Positions 31,244-42,403 of a stretch of DNA of 64,000 bases are shown one piece after another. Position 1 is the first letter of the stretch. Every line of letters begins with the position of its first letter. Both the position numbers and the translations under genes were made by a program. The stretch lies in the NCBI GenBank assembly GCA_002099365.1, contig MSED01000003.1, forward strand, positions 558,001 to 622,000, in the 5' to 3' direction. The stretch comes from Phialophora verrucosa. Lineage: Eukaryota > Ascomycota > Eurotiomycetes > Chaetothyriales > Herpotrichiellaceae. The notes beneath the pieces were generated by a model. The model ran no database searches, was not told where the DNA came from, and worked only from the letters and a program-made list of their open reading frames with translations.

Positions 31244-33123
31244 ATGGGTAAGCGACCAATCCGCGTTGGCAATGTCTCTGCTACTACAGGTGATAACCCG
31301 CACTCCATGCGCCGCATGGTGCTGCACGGAGACTGCGATGTTGTCTTCGGTGACTGGCTGTCCGAGATGAACATTCCCTGGAACGCCATCGTCAAGCAAA
31401 AGGACCCCGACCTTGGTTACGAGGACGGTTTTTACCTCCAGCTTGAGGAGAACCTCGACGATATCATCAAGAAGGGCATCAAGGTTGTCACCAACGCTGG
31501 TGCCCTCAACCCCCCTTCGCTGGTCAAGAAGTGCCGGGAGCTCCTCAAGACCCGCGGCTACGAGAACGTCAAGGTCGCCGCCGTTCTCGGCGACGATGTC
31601 TCGGACCTTATCCCTGAAATTGGCAAGGATAACGGCACTTTCCTCCACCTTGACCACGACGAGAAGAGGCTCCAAGACTGGGAGCTGAAGCCTATCGTTG
31701 GCGCTGCCTACATTGGTAGCCGTGGTATCACCGAGGCGCTGAACCAAGGTGCCCAGATCGTCGTCTGCGGCCGATGCTGCGATGCGTCTCCCGTCATGGG
31801 TGCCGCCGCCTGGTGGTTCGGCTGGAAGCGCGACCAGATCGATGTCATTGCCGGATCCTTGGTCGCTGGTCATCTCATTGAGTGCGGCCCCTACACCACC
31901 GGAGGTGCATTTTCCGGTTTCAAGGAGATGCTCGATGACCTTGTCGACCTGAGCTACCCTATTGCCGAGATAGAGGAGGATGGTCAGTTCGTCGTCACCA
32001 CTACCAAGGTCGGTGGTGGCCACGTCACCGAAGACACCGTCACGGCCCAGATCCTGTATGAGCTTCAGGGCCACCGTTACCTGAACCCCGATATCGTTGC
32101 CGACCTTTCTGGCATCCGTGTTAAGCAGGAGCCCGGCCTGGTCGACCGTGTCCGTGTCATCGGTGTTAAAGGTTTTCCCCCGCCTCCTACTCTCAAGGCC
32201 ATCTTTGCCGCCAATGCTGGTTATCAGGCAGAGGCAACCTTCTTCATCAACGGTCTCGACCTCGAGGAGAAGGAGATCATGATGCGCCGCCAGCTCGAGC
32301 ACTTCCTCAAGGGCCATAACTTCAGCAAACTCAGTATTGAGCTATATGGCTCCAAGACTGAGAACCCCAGCAGCCAGCAAGCTGGTACCGTCTTCCTCCG
32401 TATCTTCGCCCAGGCTCGCAAGTTTGAGGACATTGACATCCCCAAGTTCAAGGAGCCAATCTACGCCATCCGTCTGCAATCTTACCCCGGTTACCACATG
32501 AACCTTGACTTCCGCACAATGGAGCCTAAGCCCTTCATGGAGATTTTCCCCGCCCTTATTCCCCAGGAGAAGATTAACCACCGCGTCGAGATTGATGGGA
32601 AGGTTACCATGATTGAACCCCCAAGCGACATGGAGCCCTACAACAAGGTTCGTCCTTCGTACGAGACAGAGCATCCTGTCGTCCTCTCTACCTTTGGTCC
32701 TACCCGCCACCGGCCCCTGGGTAGCATCGTTCACGCTCGTTCCGGAGACAAGGCCGACAACACCAATGTTGGTTTCTGGGTCCGCCACGAGGACGAGTAC
32801 GAATGGCTCAAGTCTTTCCTCACCGTTGAGATGGTCAAACATCTCTTCGGCGATGACTGGTACAATGGTGACACCAATCGCCGCATCGAGCGTATAGAGT
32901 TCCCGGGCCTGTGGGCTGTGCACATGTAAGTGGCCCTTTCGTGCCTCTTCTTTCGTCAATGAATCTAATGACATACCACAGCCGTGTTCTCGACAACCTG
33001 TCAGGTGGTATCGCTTCATCGGATCGTATTGATGGTCTCGGCAAGGGTATTGGCGAGTATCTCCGCAGCCGCCACGTCGACATTCCCGTCAAGTTCCTTG
33101 AGCGAGGATGCATCTCCAAGTGA
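31244..33123 (+). CDS. AtuA-like protein (DUF1446, acyclic terpene utilisation family)
   Basis: Two exons (31244-32925, 32982-33123; 56-nt GT-AG intron) give 607 residues. The DUF1446 domain fills about residues 5-460 (RVGNVSATTGDNP, NAGALNPPSLVKKC, GRCCDASPVMGAAAWWFGW, AGHLIECGPYTTGG). It is followed by the smaller alpha/beta AtuA-associated domain (GSIVHARSGDKADNTNVGFWV to the end). In Pseudomonas, atuA heads the operon for citronellol/geraniol breakdown next to geranyl-CoA carboxylase. Its own reaction is unknown to me. Here it again sits beside an acyl-CoA carboxylase gene set, which supports the family link. No PTS1 or leader is seen. Codon use is distinctive: mostly C- or T-ending codons and AAG over AAA, unlike the dehydrogenase and ligase neighbours. 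Confidence 0.92.
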
Positions 33124-34001
33124 ACCAGAAAGAAATGTTAGAGAGCAGATACTATCTATCCACCTTGGATCACAGATTTTGTTGCTGAGAAGTTGAAACT
33201 CGCTAATGGATGACGGGACCTCTTTTCCAGTGGATTTGTTGCCGGTGTCGAGAACGCGGTCTTATCCCTAGCTGGTTGCCACAGCCCCTCGATATCAATA
33301 ATGAAGCGCGAGGTTGAAAATCAATGTGTCGAATTGCTTCTTGAGACATCCCTCCCATATAGATATCTTCCGCAGGAACCTATCCACAGTCAATCGCGGG
33401 CAGAGGATTCAGAAGCACACAGAGAGGGGTTGCGCATGCGACGTTGATGTCGCTGGCTGTGCCTTGCCCAGAAGCGTCCTAGAGTCCAAGGTCATCACTC
33501 AGTAAGGCGAATATCGAATCCCTTCTTCCCCTCATGCCAACGAGTGCTTTCACCTATATGGTTCCCGATCGTATCAATTCCTGCATCCTGCCGGTTCTGG
33601 GCAAGTTCGTCAATCAAGGAGTGCGGCACCTAACACTTATACTCGATTCTGTAATCATGTCATCATCGTCACGGGCTGCTAAACCTCATTTTCAGCCTGT
33701 TGGTGACCTCTTTGCCCCAGAACGCTTGTTTTCATTGCCGTCTTCGCATCCCAAGTTTCTGTCACAGACGCTGGTTTTCGCCGGCAGGATCGGCCCCTTT
33801 CCACACAAGAGAGTCATCCAAGGACAGCTTCGGCCCCGTGTACCCGAAGGGTACATGTTCGGTCCAGTAGACCCTCACCCTCGAGCTTTATGTCTCCCAA
33901 GGCCGTAAGGTTTGAGTAGCATTGCCATTGTGATACAGGCCCACTACCGATGGAATCTTGGCGAGCCGGAGGGCGTATTCTGGCATAGGTGAAAAAGAGA
34001 G
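33124..34001. other. Intergenic region between AtuA-like and SMP-30-like genes
   Basis: About 0.9 kb. It holds the AtuA terminator and the promoter of the next gene, both plus strand. A 124-codon frame at 33534-33908 begins with ATG but shows no domain or splice signals, so I leave it out. Confidence 0.45.
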
Positions 34002-35117
34002 ATGAGCGGAGTTACAGTTTTGTCCCTATCGATCATCACGTAGAGTGTTTGTTCGCTCCTATAAGTTACAGTATTTCGTACGATTAATCTCGCTCCATTG
34101 CAGAATCAAGTTGTGCTTCTGCACGGTTGCCATTTTGAATTTCTACCCGATTCCCGAGGTGCTCACCGCGGAGGTGCACTACGAAGTGCCCGACTCTTTG
34201 CGTTGTGTAGGGGAGACCAGCGACTGGACCCTGATGGTTCATGAAACGTTCAATTCCGTGTTCTTAGAAGGTCCGTGTGCCGACAGAGAAGGGAATCTCT
34301 ACGTCGTTGACATACCCTTCGGTCGCATCCTGAAAATCGATCCCGAAGGAAAGAATGGAGAATGTGTTGCCCGGTGGGACGGCGAGCCAAATGGCCTGCA
34401 CCTGATGCCCGACGGCAAGATCATTGTCGCAGACTTTAAGCAGGTCAGACCAGGATACGATTCACCTCCAGTCGCTGTGAGGTACCTTGCGATGCTGACT
34501 CACTTGCGCAGGGCATCATGCTCTTCGATCCGAAAACCAAGAACATCTCCCCGTACCTTACACGGAAGAACTTGGAACGATTCAAGGGACCCAACGATCT
34601 TATCGTCGACTCCCAGGGCAGCATCTACTTCACCGACCAGGGCCAGAGTGGTATGCACGACCCGACCGGGAAGGTCTACCGCCTCAGTCTTGAAGGCAAG
34701 CTTGACTGTCTTATCCAGAATGCTCCCTCGCCCAATGGTCTGGTCTTGAGCGTCGACGAGCGGTTCCTGTATGTTGCAATGACTCGGGCAAATCAGGTCT
34801 GGCGGACGCCCCTGCAGAAGGACGGCACAGCCACCAAGTGTGGTGTCTTTTACCAAGGTATGGGCAACGTCGGGCCCGACGGTATGGCCATCGACACCGA
34901 GGGCAATGTGTTTATCTGCGACCCGGGACTGGGCCGGGTCTTCGTTACCGACAAGAAGGGTATCCCTCTGAAGATCATTCAGGGCGAGAACCCCGAGGCC
35001 TTCATCACAAACTGCACTTTCGGTGGACCTGACAACAGGACTTTGTACATGACCAGCAGTCAGGATGGTAAGGTGCTGAAGGTTCAGTGGCACTGCCCGG
35101 GCGTTAGGGCTTTTTAG
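34002..35117 (+). CDS. SMP-30/gluconolactonase-family beta-propeller protein
   Basis: Three exons (34002-34039, 34104-34443, 34512-35117) give 327 residues. The fold is a six-bladed propeller: FLEGPCADREGNLYVVDIPFGRI carries the metal-binding Glu, GEPNGLHLMPDGKI and APSPNGLVLSVDERFLYV the conserved Asn turns, and GPDGMAIDTEGNVFICDPGLGRV the catalytic-site Asp. Members hydrolyse lactones or related esters. In this cluster a lactone formed from the branched acid is a possible substrate; this is inference. The first exon is my reconstruction. The main frame has no ATG before residue about 65, and the short exon at 34002 fits in phase and gives MSGVTVLSLSIIT, making a hydrophobic N-terminus that could be a signal anchor. 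The body is certain, the first 13 residues are not. Confidence 0.82.
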
Positions 35118-35238
35118 GGTTTCTATACCTGAATTCTATTATATGACTTTACCATCTTATTAGAGCGTTAGTGTATTCCCTTAGTGCCGCAGGGACAATG
35201 ATACCGAGCTATTGTGGGCTATCCTTTTATTTCTGATG

Positions 35239-38095
35239 CTAGCATGTCCAAGATTGATTAATCTGATTGATCTGATTTCCCAGTTCCCGCCAATCAATCT
35301 CGTCCGTTGAAGCCGCCAGCGAGTCGTTGTGGTATAGCGCATAGAAGTCATTGATGGTCTGATCAGCAAACAGCTCGCTGATGCTCGTCTCTCCGTCCTC
35401 CCAGTACGGAGGCTGATGAGGGTCGAAAAGCGGCTCTGCAGTGCTCCACGCGCCCTGCAACCCTGCGGCGTCAGGCTGTAGTGGTGGCTGCTGTTGGGGT
35501 GTTTCCAGGTTCGACCAGGTCGTCTCTTCTGGTTGAGATGCTCTTGTATATGAAGTCGGGGGTTTCGGGCCGGAAATCGGGAACCCCAGAGATGTGTTGC
35601 TTCCAGCATTTCTCCCGTCCCCATCGCCTCGATTTTGAGAGGTTGCCTGGGTGGCACCATTGGCATCTGCCAGCTGCTGCTCTCGCGTATCATGCAGTGA
35701 GATGCCGATCAGATCACAAATCTGCATGATTTCGGCCCGTCGGTTTGCTGCTGCCTTGTTTCCTCGCTCGATGAGGTGATCGAACAATCCCACTGATTCC
35801 AAAATATCATTGCGAAAATCAGACTTTTGGTTCACGCCTGCGACATTCACCGCAGCTGCGAGTACAAAGACCAGTGTTACCGAAAAGATGGCATCCAGAT
35901 CAAAGAATCCAAATGTCGCTATTTTGGAGGTTAGCTGAACATTCGCGGCTGAAATACAATGATCTTACAACCTACTCAGTAGCTGTTGCTCGACGAGAGC
36001 GCGAAGAACCGTGCGATTACGCTGCGCAGCCTGAATACAGGTCCCTGCAAGCTTCTGGACTTTGCCTTGGCTGTTGAACTTGTCAAAGCGCTGTTTAGCC
36101 AAATAAAGCAAGATAGGGCGGGTGGCGAGGATTATGGCCTAGGCGAACTGTGTTAATCGACAGCTGAATGGAATGGGGATCGCGTCACTCGCCTGGCAAA
36201 GCATCATGTTCACGGAAGCATTCAGCCGCGTCACTACTAATTTCTCTGTCGTGAAATCCAGAGTAAACTGCACTGGCATGTTTCGGGCGAGGTCAAACAA
36301 ATTCGCCACAATCTGCTTCACGCTTGACATGAAGACATCTGCCGACTGATCTCTCTCGCCGTAAATAGCTAGGTTCGGTTATTGATGAGAAGATGACAGT
36401 ATAATGGGCTTCTGGACCGGACTTACTATCCATGATTTGCCCTGTGATTCTTGCCAGCCTCACGTTGATGTGCAGTGGAGCGCCAGACGCAAAACCGGGC
36501 GATTCAGTGGGCATTTCTGTGCGGACAGCGTTGTCCAAGATGGTCATAGGATTGCCAGTTGCTGCTGCTGTGCGCCTAGATTCTTGTCAGAACAGGTGGC
36601 GGCAACCGGACGACTATTGCACGGAGCCCACCTTTCCAGCACATAGATGCTCCACCAAATTCGAGCCCGATGTGCCCTCTCCGACTTCACCATGAAAGGA
36701 CTGGCATCTGGCCGAGAAAGGCCCAAGGATAGAGCGATTCGCGAACCAATACCAGCCTGGAAGTGATCGTTAGATGGTCTCAGTCGGGCGAGGAGGGGAT
36801 TTCGAGCTCACGTAGATGTAAGCATCCTGCGTTCGATCCGCAGATAGCAAGTAAATGACTAGCAACATGGTGATCTCTACTCCCATTGTCCCCGCAACCC
36901 GCAAGGCAGCAGGATCCGGTAGATACTCCATGGCTTCTCGGAAGTACTGCATCCCAGGGAACGAGTCGCCATCCTCCATCTTTGCAACCAGCATCGACCC
37001 AAGAGCAAATATGAGCAGCATCTCCACATACCAGAGGTCTCCAGTGTCAACTTTGATTGAAGAACCATTGTAGGCGAGGCCCAGACGATCCGACACCAGC
37101 CTTGGCTCGAAGAGATGCCATAATGTCCCCGTGGTAGTCGTGATTCTTTCCAAAAGGTACTGTGCTTCTTCTTCTGTCGGCCATCTTACCACATGACAGG
37201 TTGATCTTCCTACAGAACGCCGGGTGGAAAGATGATAGACATCATCATTGGCTGCTACAGAAACACTTTTTGCAAGGACGGACCGATTCTTCAAAGAAGC
37301 TTCCGAATAAGTTGATATCCCCTTGATGTGAGAGCCGACATTCAGAGTCGAGGACAGTACCGGATCAGGTATGATGGCTGGACGTGATCAGTCTACAATC
37401 TTCCAAGCGGGATAACAGGGGTCACATACTTATGCCCTCTTGTTCCTGTTCTGGCCGAGACTCCTGGTTGGTCGGGGTATAATGTGCCATTGCCCCATGT
37501 CCAATCTTGTCTGATTCCGTAATGGACCAGACAGGACTCTGTGGTTGTTGGCTTCGCCTGCCACTGGCAGGTGTCGCAGCAGGAGTGCTGACGGAAATTG
37601 GTTGTCGTGCTGGAACAAACGGACAGAATCAGCAAAGGCGACCCCAGCATACGATAGCAGTCAAGGGTTACTCACAGTCATCACTCGAGTCGAGCCTCCT
37701 CCGCTCATTCTCAGACACTCTCCTCTCGAGGTTCTTGACGTATCTGCATCACAGTCAGAGCATGACCGGGTTGTCAAGCAACGGCTGACGAGGAGGGTTG
37801 TGGCACTTACGCGACGGAGTACGACGACTTCTTGCGGGGCGTGAGAAACACGCAGTCCAGCTGTCGCTTGGTACAGTATTTGCATGGCTGGGTCCCGGAG
37901 CACTTCACTTTCTTGCCCCTACAGGAGGTACACCTGCAAGATTGTTGTCAATGACTGACCCGTTTGGCATCATCGAGTCTTGAGGAGAGTCAGGGGCTCG
38001 GCAAACATGGAGTCGACATACGCCGTCGGCGCTCTAGCAGCCTCAGCCGAAGAGAGCGAGCTGGCAGGTCTCTTCGGGGGACGAGGGCCGGTCAT
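35239..38095 (-). CDS. Zn2Cys6 transcription factor with fungal_trans domain (ten exons)
   Basis: Ten exons on the minus strand (38095-38022, 37933-37811, 37743-37676, 37609-37430, 37377-36812, 36756-36632, 36575-36427, 36368-36193, 36138-35976, 35918-35239) join in frame to 767 residues. The zinc cluster reads ACTSCRGKKVKC, CKYCTKRQLDC, with correct Cx2Cx6Cx5Cx2Cx6C spacing. A short coiled coil follows (YVKNLERRVSENERRRL). The middle homology region includes AGIGSRIALSLGLSRPD and RIWWSIYVLERR. DLDAIFSVTLVFVLAAA and a Gln/Pro-rich tail complete it. Intron 8 begins GCGAGT and is a GC-AG intron; no GT donor keeps the frame. It is divergent from the MFS transporter, which it may control, and it is the second regulator of this cluster. 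Confidence 0.9.
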
Positions 38096-38913
38096 GATCA
38101 GGATGTGTCCGAGATCGATCCTGGTCTCAGATTCGCCCTCCCCGTGCGAACGGGGCCCCAAGCCCTTTTATCGGAGCCAACTTCCGTGGATAGGGCTTCG
38201 GCAGGGTCAACATTCTTTCCTAGCCTTCAGACCCGATTACCGAGGGCCAAGGGCCTAGGGCCTCTGCCCGCTCAGTCCGTCCCATGTCAAAGCATCATTG
38301 CTTGTTCCGAGTCGATGGACTCTGTGGGCAATTTTCAGTCTCGTTACCAGCTTTCACCACGCGACAATGCCTTCCTTTAGTGCCTTCCCTTGGAAGAATC
38401 CCCGAATTTGACTTTGGAGTCCTACTGAGGTTCATGGGTACGTGAACACCCCGCCTGACTGACAGTAGCGTCAGTCCCTGGGGTGTTAGTCCCTATCGAC
38501 TGCGTTGGAATGAATCAAGTCGCTCTACACCAGAGATCCCAACCTGGTTGAGCTGCTACGGTTGCGTCCTCGACCCCATGGGGCCCAGGCTGTAAAAGCT
38601 CGTCAACTCTGGAGTTTGGATCCATCGTATGACCGTGGCGCACCTAGGCTTCGACTACGAGGCGGGAGCCCAATGGGCCTTGTGGTGTAGAGACCCCGGA
38701 CTGCACTCCAGATTCAAACCATGAGGGATCCACACTCGGTTTCGTGCTTCCGACGTCGGTGTCATAAGCGGCCCCGTAGTACCATAAGTGGAAGGCATCT
38801 TCCCCAGCTACTTCCTTAATCTAGCATCTCGTCGCTTGACGACCACCTTTCTCTCGTCTTTCTTCTGTCCTCTTCCCATCAAGTCTCGATACAGGAGCAA
38901 ACTGGAGCCCAAT
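38096..38913. promoter_or_regulatory. Divergent promoter between the second regulator and the MFS transporter
   Basis: About 0.8 kb between start codons on opposite strands. A GGGCCTAGGGCC near-palindrome lies near 38250, sharing the CCTAGG core seen upstream of the first regulator. A pyrimidine-rich stretch precedes the transporter ATG. No gene is supported. Confidence 0.5.
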
Positions 38914-40993
38914 ATGCCCGGTGGAGCCATCGAGGAGGTCAAGCGCGCGGAGCATTACGACTACGAGGAGCAGCCGCAGAAGCAGCCCGACACTTTTCAC
39001 AACGACGAAGGACTGAAGGTCCTTCAGGCTGAGCATGGCTCCAACGAATGGGCGCCTGAGGAAGAGAAGGCGCTCATCAAGAAGATCGATCGGAGGTTGA
39101 TGGTCATGCTCTGTATTGTGTATGTCTGCCCCAGAGTCTTCCCACGTCTGAGGAGAGCTGGAAGACTTCGAAGTCTTCCCAGTCAATGATCTTGCTGACT
39201 GAGACGACACAGCTTCCCATTGCAGGCTTACGACAAGAACATGCTCGGTCAAGCTGTAAGCGATTTCCTCACCTCCGAGCGGCGCTTCGACATCCGCACA
39301 GGAAGATTCTAAGTATAGTCGAACAGGCTATCTTCGGGCTTCGTGATGACCTAGGTCTCAACCAGACCCAGTGTAAGCCTCTGGTGGTTCAAGATTGCAG
39401 GTATCGTCGGCTAATGGTTTGGGAAACAATAGTCTCCATGTGTTCTTCCTTCTTGTTCATCGGCTATTTCGTCGGAACATATCCTGCATCGGTCCTTGCT
39501 CAACATTTCGCTCCTGAGCGCACCGCCGGAACTCTCATGTTTCTTTGGGCTATCTGCCTTTTCCTGACGGTCGTCTGCCAGAACTTTGCGGGACTGGTTA
39601 CGCAGCGGGTCTTCCTGGGGTTCCTGGAGGGAGGTGTTTCTCCCATTCTCACTCTGGTCACCGCTTCCTGGTACACTAAGTGTTAGTTGCCCCTTTCTAA
39701 AAGACTAGTTCTTGGTGCTAACAATAGTTTACAGCTGAGCAAGCTCTCCGCATGGGCGTAAGTTGTTTAGTGACTATTTCTTCGTCCAAATGTGCCGTCA
39801 CTGATTTCTCTCAGCTCTGGTGGTGTTCTTCTGGCTACTCTGGATTTTACGCACCCCTCATCAACTACGCTATTGGTCTAATTAAGGGCGGATCTCTACA
39901 CTCGTGGCAGTACATGTACTTGGTGGCTGGCGCTATCACCGTCATCCTGGCCGTCGTTTGCTTCGTCTTCGTTCCCGGCGAGCCAGTCGGCGCAAGGGGA
40001 TTTAGCGCACGCGAGAAGTATATTGCTGTTGCTCGTCTCCGAACCAACAACTCCGGTGTCCGTAACACCCACTGGAAGAAGGAGCAGGTTGTCGAGGCCT
40101 TGCTGGACATTCGCTTCTGGCTCATGTTCCTCATCGGCACCCTGACCATGATGGCCAACGGAGCTTACTCGACTGTAAGTGGAACCGCTATGATATGGAC
40201 GCTGAACAAGGTTGCTAATGCATGGAATGTACAGATGACACCTATCGTGCTCAACAGTATGGCAACCCGAATGAGATATCATGAGATTAGCTGACTCGAT
40301 CGATAGACTTTGGCTTCGATTCGCTGCATTCCTTGCTCCTCAGTAGCCCCGGTGGTGTTGTTGCGGGCACGGCTCAGCTCATCGGCCCGCTCATTGCATT
40401 CAGGACCAAGAACTGGCGCTGTATCATGATGATTCTGTTCCAGGTCCCCGTATTTGTGGCTTCCATGCTTCTCTGGCTAGTGCCGCGTCACCAAACCGGG
40501 CCCCTGCTTTTCGCCCTCTACACCATTCCCTGCTTTACAGGAACGTACAGTCTTGCATTCCCCTTGACGGTTGCGAACACCGCCGGATACACTAAGAAGA
40601 CCGTGTTTGCCTCTGGTATCTTCTTGGGCTACTGCTGCGGAAATATCATCGGGCCTCTGTGGGTGCTCCTTCGTCCCTCTACTAGAGTCGCAAGCATCTA
40701 CTGACTGATGTAGGACCTTCCAACAGAAGGATGGCCCTGACTACGTCCCAGCTTTCGTCGCTATCGCCATCACGACGATTGTGCTCATGCTCCTGATTTT
40801 TCTTTACCGATTCTTGTGTATTCGTGACAACAAGAAGCGCGATGCTACCGGCACCGTCGAGGGTTTCGACCACGCGTTCGAAGATGACGTGACGGACAAA
40901 CTGGTAAGTCCCCTGTGCTCTCCTATCATATTTATCAGAAAAATAGTTAATCTGACTTCATACCAGAACCCCCAATTCCGATACATCTACTAG
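38914..40993 (+). CDS. MFS transporter, Dal5/allantoate-permease (anion:cation symporter) family
   Basis: Ten exons (38914-39119, 39213-39255, 39327-39372, 39433-39681, 39735-39757, 39815-40174, 40235-40256, 40307-40658, 40714-40903, 40967-40993) give 505 residues with the twelve-helix layout. Family landmarks: IDRRLMVMLCIVFPLQAYDKN in helix 1, AIFGLRDDLGL, IGYFVGTYP, GFLEGGVSPILTLVTASWYTKSEQALRMG between helices 4 and 5, NNFGFDSLHSLLLSSPGGVV, NTAGYTKKTVFASG, and the C-terminal NPQFRYIY. Family members take up organic anions (allantoate, vitamins, carboxylates) at the plasma membrane. As the last gene of the cluster it may import the acid substrate; this is inference. Start is the ATG of MPGGAIEE; the frame is open further upstream but without family similarity. 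Confidence 0.9.
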
Positions 40994-42403
40994 AGAGCAG
41001 ATTTCGTGACGCGAAGACTACGATCCGTTGGCAGCTCAAGGGTTCCACATTTCAAACATGTAAATGTTCAAGCGTTCAGGTCATCTTATGAATGTCACTG
41101 ACCGGCTGGATCGTGATCAAAACGAACTGGCCACCTGGTCTCATCGAACGAGGGATGATGAGACTCTCCGATTAGCTTTGGATAATTCGAGGTTACTGTT
41201 ATTGATTAAGAGAAGAAAAAGCGCTGAGAAGCTGACATCGACTCAATGTATCTTTCCAGTCGTCCTGCAGGACCTACAAGTCCACGGATACGTCCTCGAC
41301 TAAACCTAGAGACACTCAGTACGAGAGTCCTACTGCAGATGAACACTAATGATAGCAATCACATTGCCTACTCTTGCTGACTTTGCCGAGAATGCCGCCG
41401 ATGAATGTCTATTGGTTTCGTTTATCTTCTCGATTTGACTGCAACATGTGTATGTTCCTGCTTTATGTCATCCATTATTATACTTACAACAACTTAGCTG
41501 CGGTTGATGGTGTGCGTGTTCTCTTGTCAGATAGTGATGGTGCCTACTGCCTTAGTCAACAACAAGAGCGAATTTTTGAGCTGTGTTGTTTATCTTGCGG
41601 GACGACCCAACCGATGTCCAGGCCTATCGTCGAACAGTACTCGAAGCATAAGGGCTCCTCGTGCGAAGAGCACGCGATAGATATGAGTATCTATGTCGTT
41701 AGGCGCCGTTTTGGATGCCATGTGGCATAGCAGTGTATTCGATATCCGCCTCGCACGGGGCCGGGTGAGTTCAGGGCGACATCACTCTCGACTCAGAAGG
41801 GGGTGAGCAGCTGTCGATTTTACTAGATATTGGCATTTCCTGAAACTAATGCAGGGAACCTATCATCGACCCATCTCACAGTGTAAACCATACTGTACCA
41901 GTAGACGTGATATTATGTATTTCTTACCAAGGTTATTGGGTTGAGTTCAGCGTGTTTACCAATGTCGCCAGTTCAATAGGCCACCGATCTCTCGGAGATC
42001 TGATTGTGGATCACTCGCGCGCCAATGTTCAGCTCCGCGCCCAACCAGTCCGAGTTTCGTGTCTGTAACGACGACTTGCAGAATGGACATGTGAAAATAA
42101 GACCATCACTTTCTATCACCAGCTCTCGTGCCTTTGTTGAGACAGGCTGCCACTCCTTTGCTCCACACATACTTGGGCCATCTTACTATTTCAACTGTCG
42201 CTCCTTCACAGACTTATACCTTTCTCCTCTCCATGATGCTTCGAAAATTTCGCCTTGCTTCATAATTCCGGTAGCACGAGACCATCAGATCACTGTATCC
42301 TCCCGTTTCGCTAAACAGCGGGCTCGTTTCGCCTCAGATTGACCTCAACGTTGCCTCGAGAGGCGCAGCCCCGTTTGTGCAACGTCACTGCACCCCTGCG
42401 GTT
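40994..42403. other. Gene-poor region at the right edge of the catabolic cluster
   Basis: About 1.4 kb, visibly more AT-rich than its surroundings. Open frames of up to 118 codons occur on the plus strand without domains or splice support. No transposon ends, tRNA or tandem array recognised. It separates the cluster from the INSIG gene and may be a decayed spacer. Confidence 0.5.

Noticed and set aside
31202..32317. 371-codon open frame on the minus strand opposite the AtuA-like gene
   Set aside because: It is a by-product of the strong third-position C/T bias of the plus-strand gene; the translation is Leu/Val/Asp-rich without any domain, while the plus strand matches a family end to end.
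33534..33908. 124-codon frame between the AtuA-like and SMP-30-like genes
   Set aside because: Begins with ATG but has no recognisable domain, no codon bias and no conserved neighbour frame.
41374..41730. 118-codon frame right of the MFS transporter
   Set aside because: Does not begin with a well-placed ATG, no domain, sits in AT-rich spacer.
40994..42403. Transposon remnant in the gene-poor spacer
   Set aside because: I searched by eye for terminal inverted repeats, target-site duplications and transposase or reverse-transcriptase motifs and saw none.
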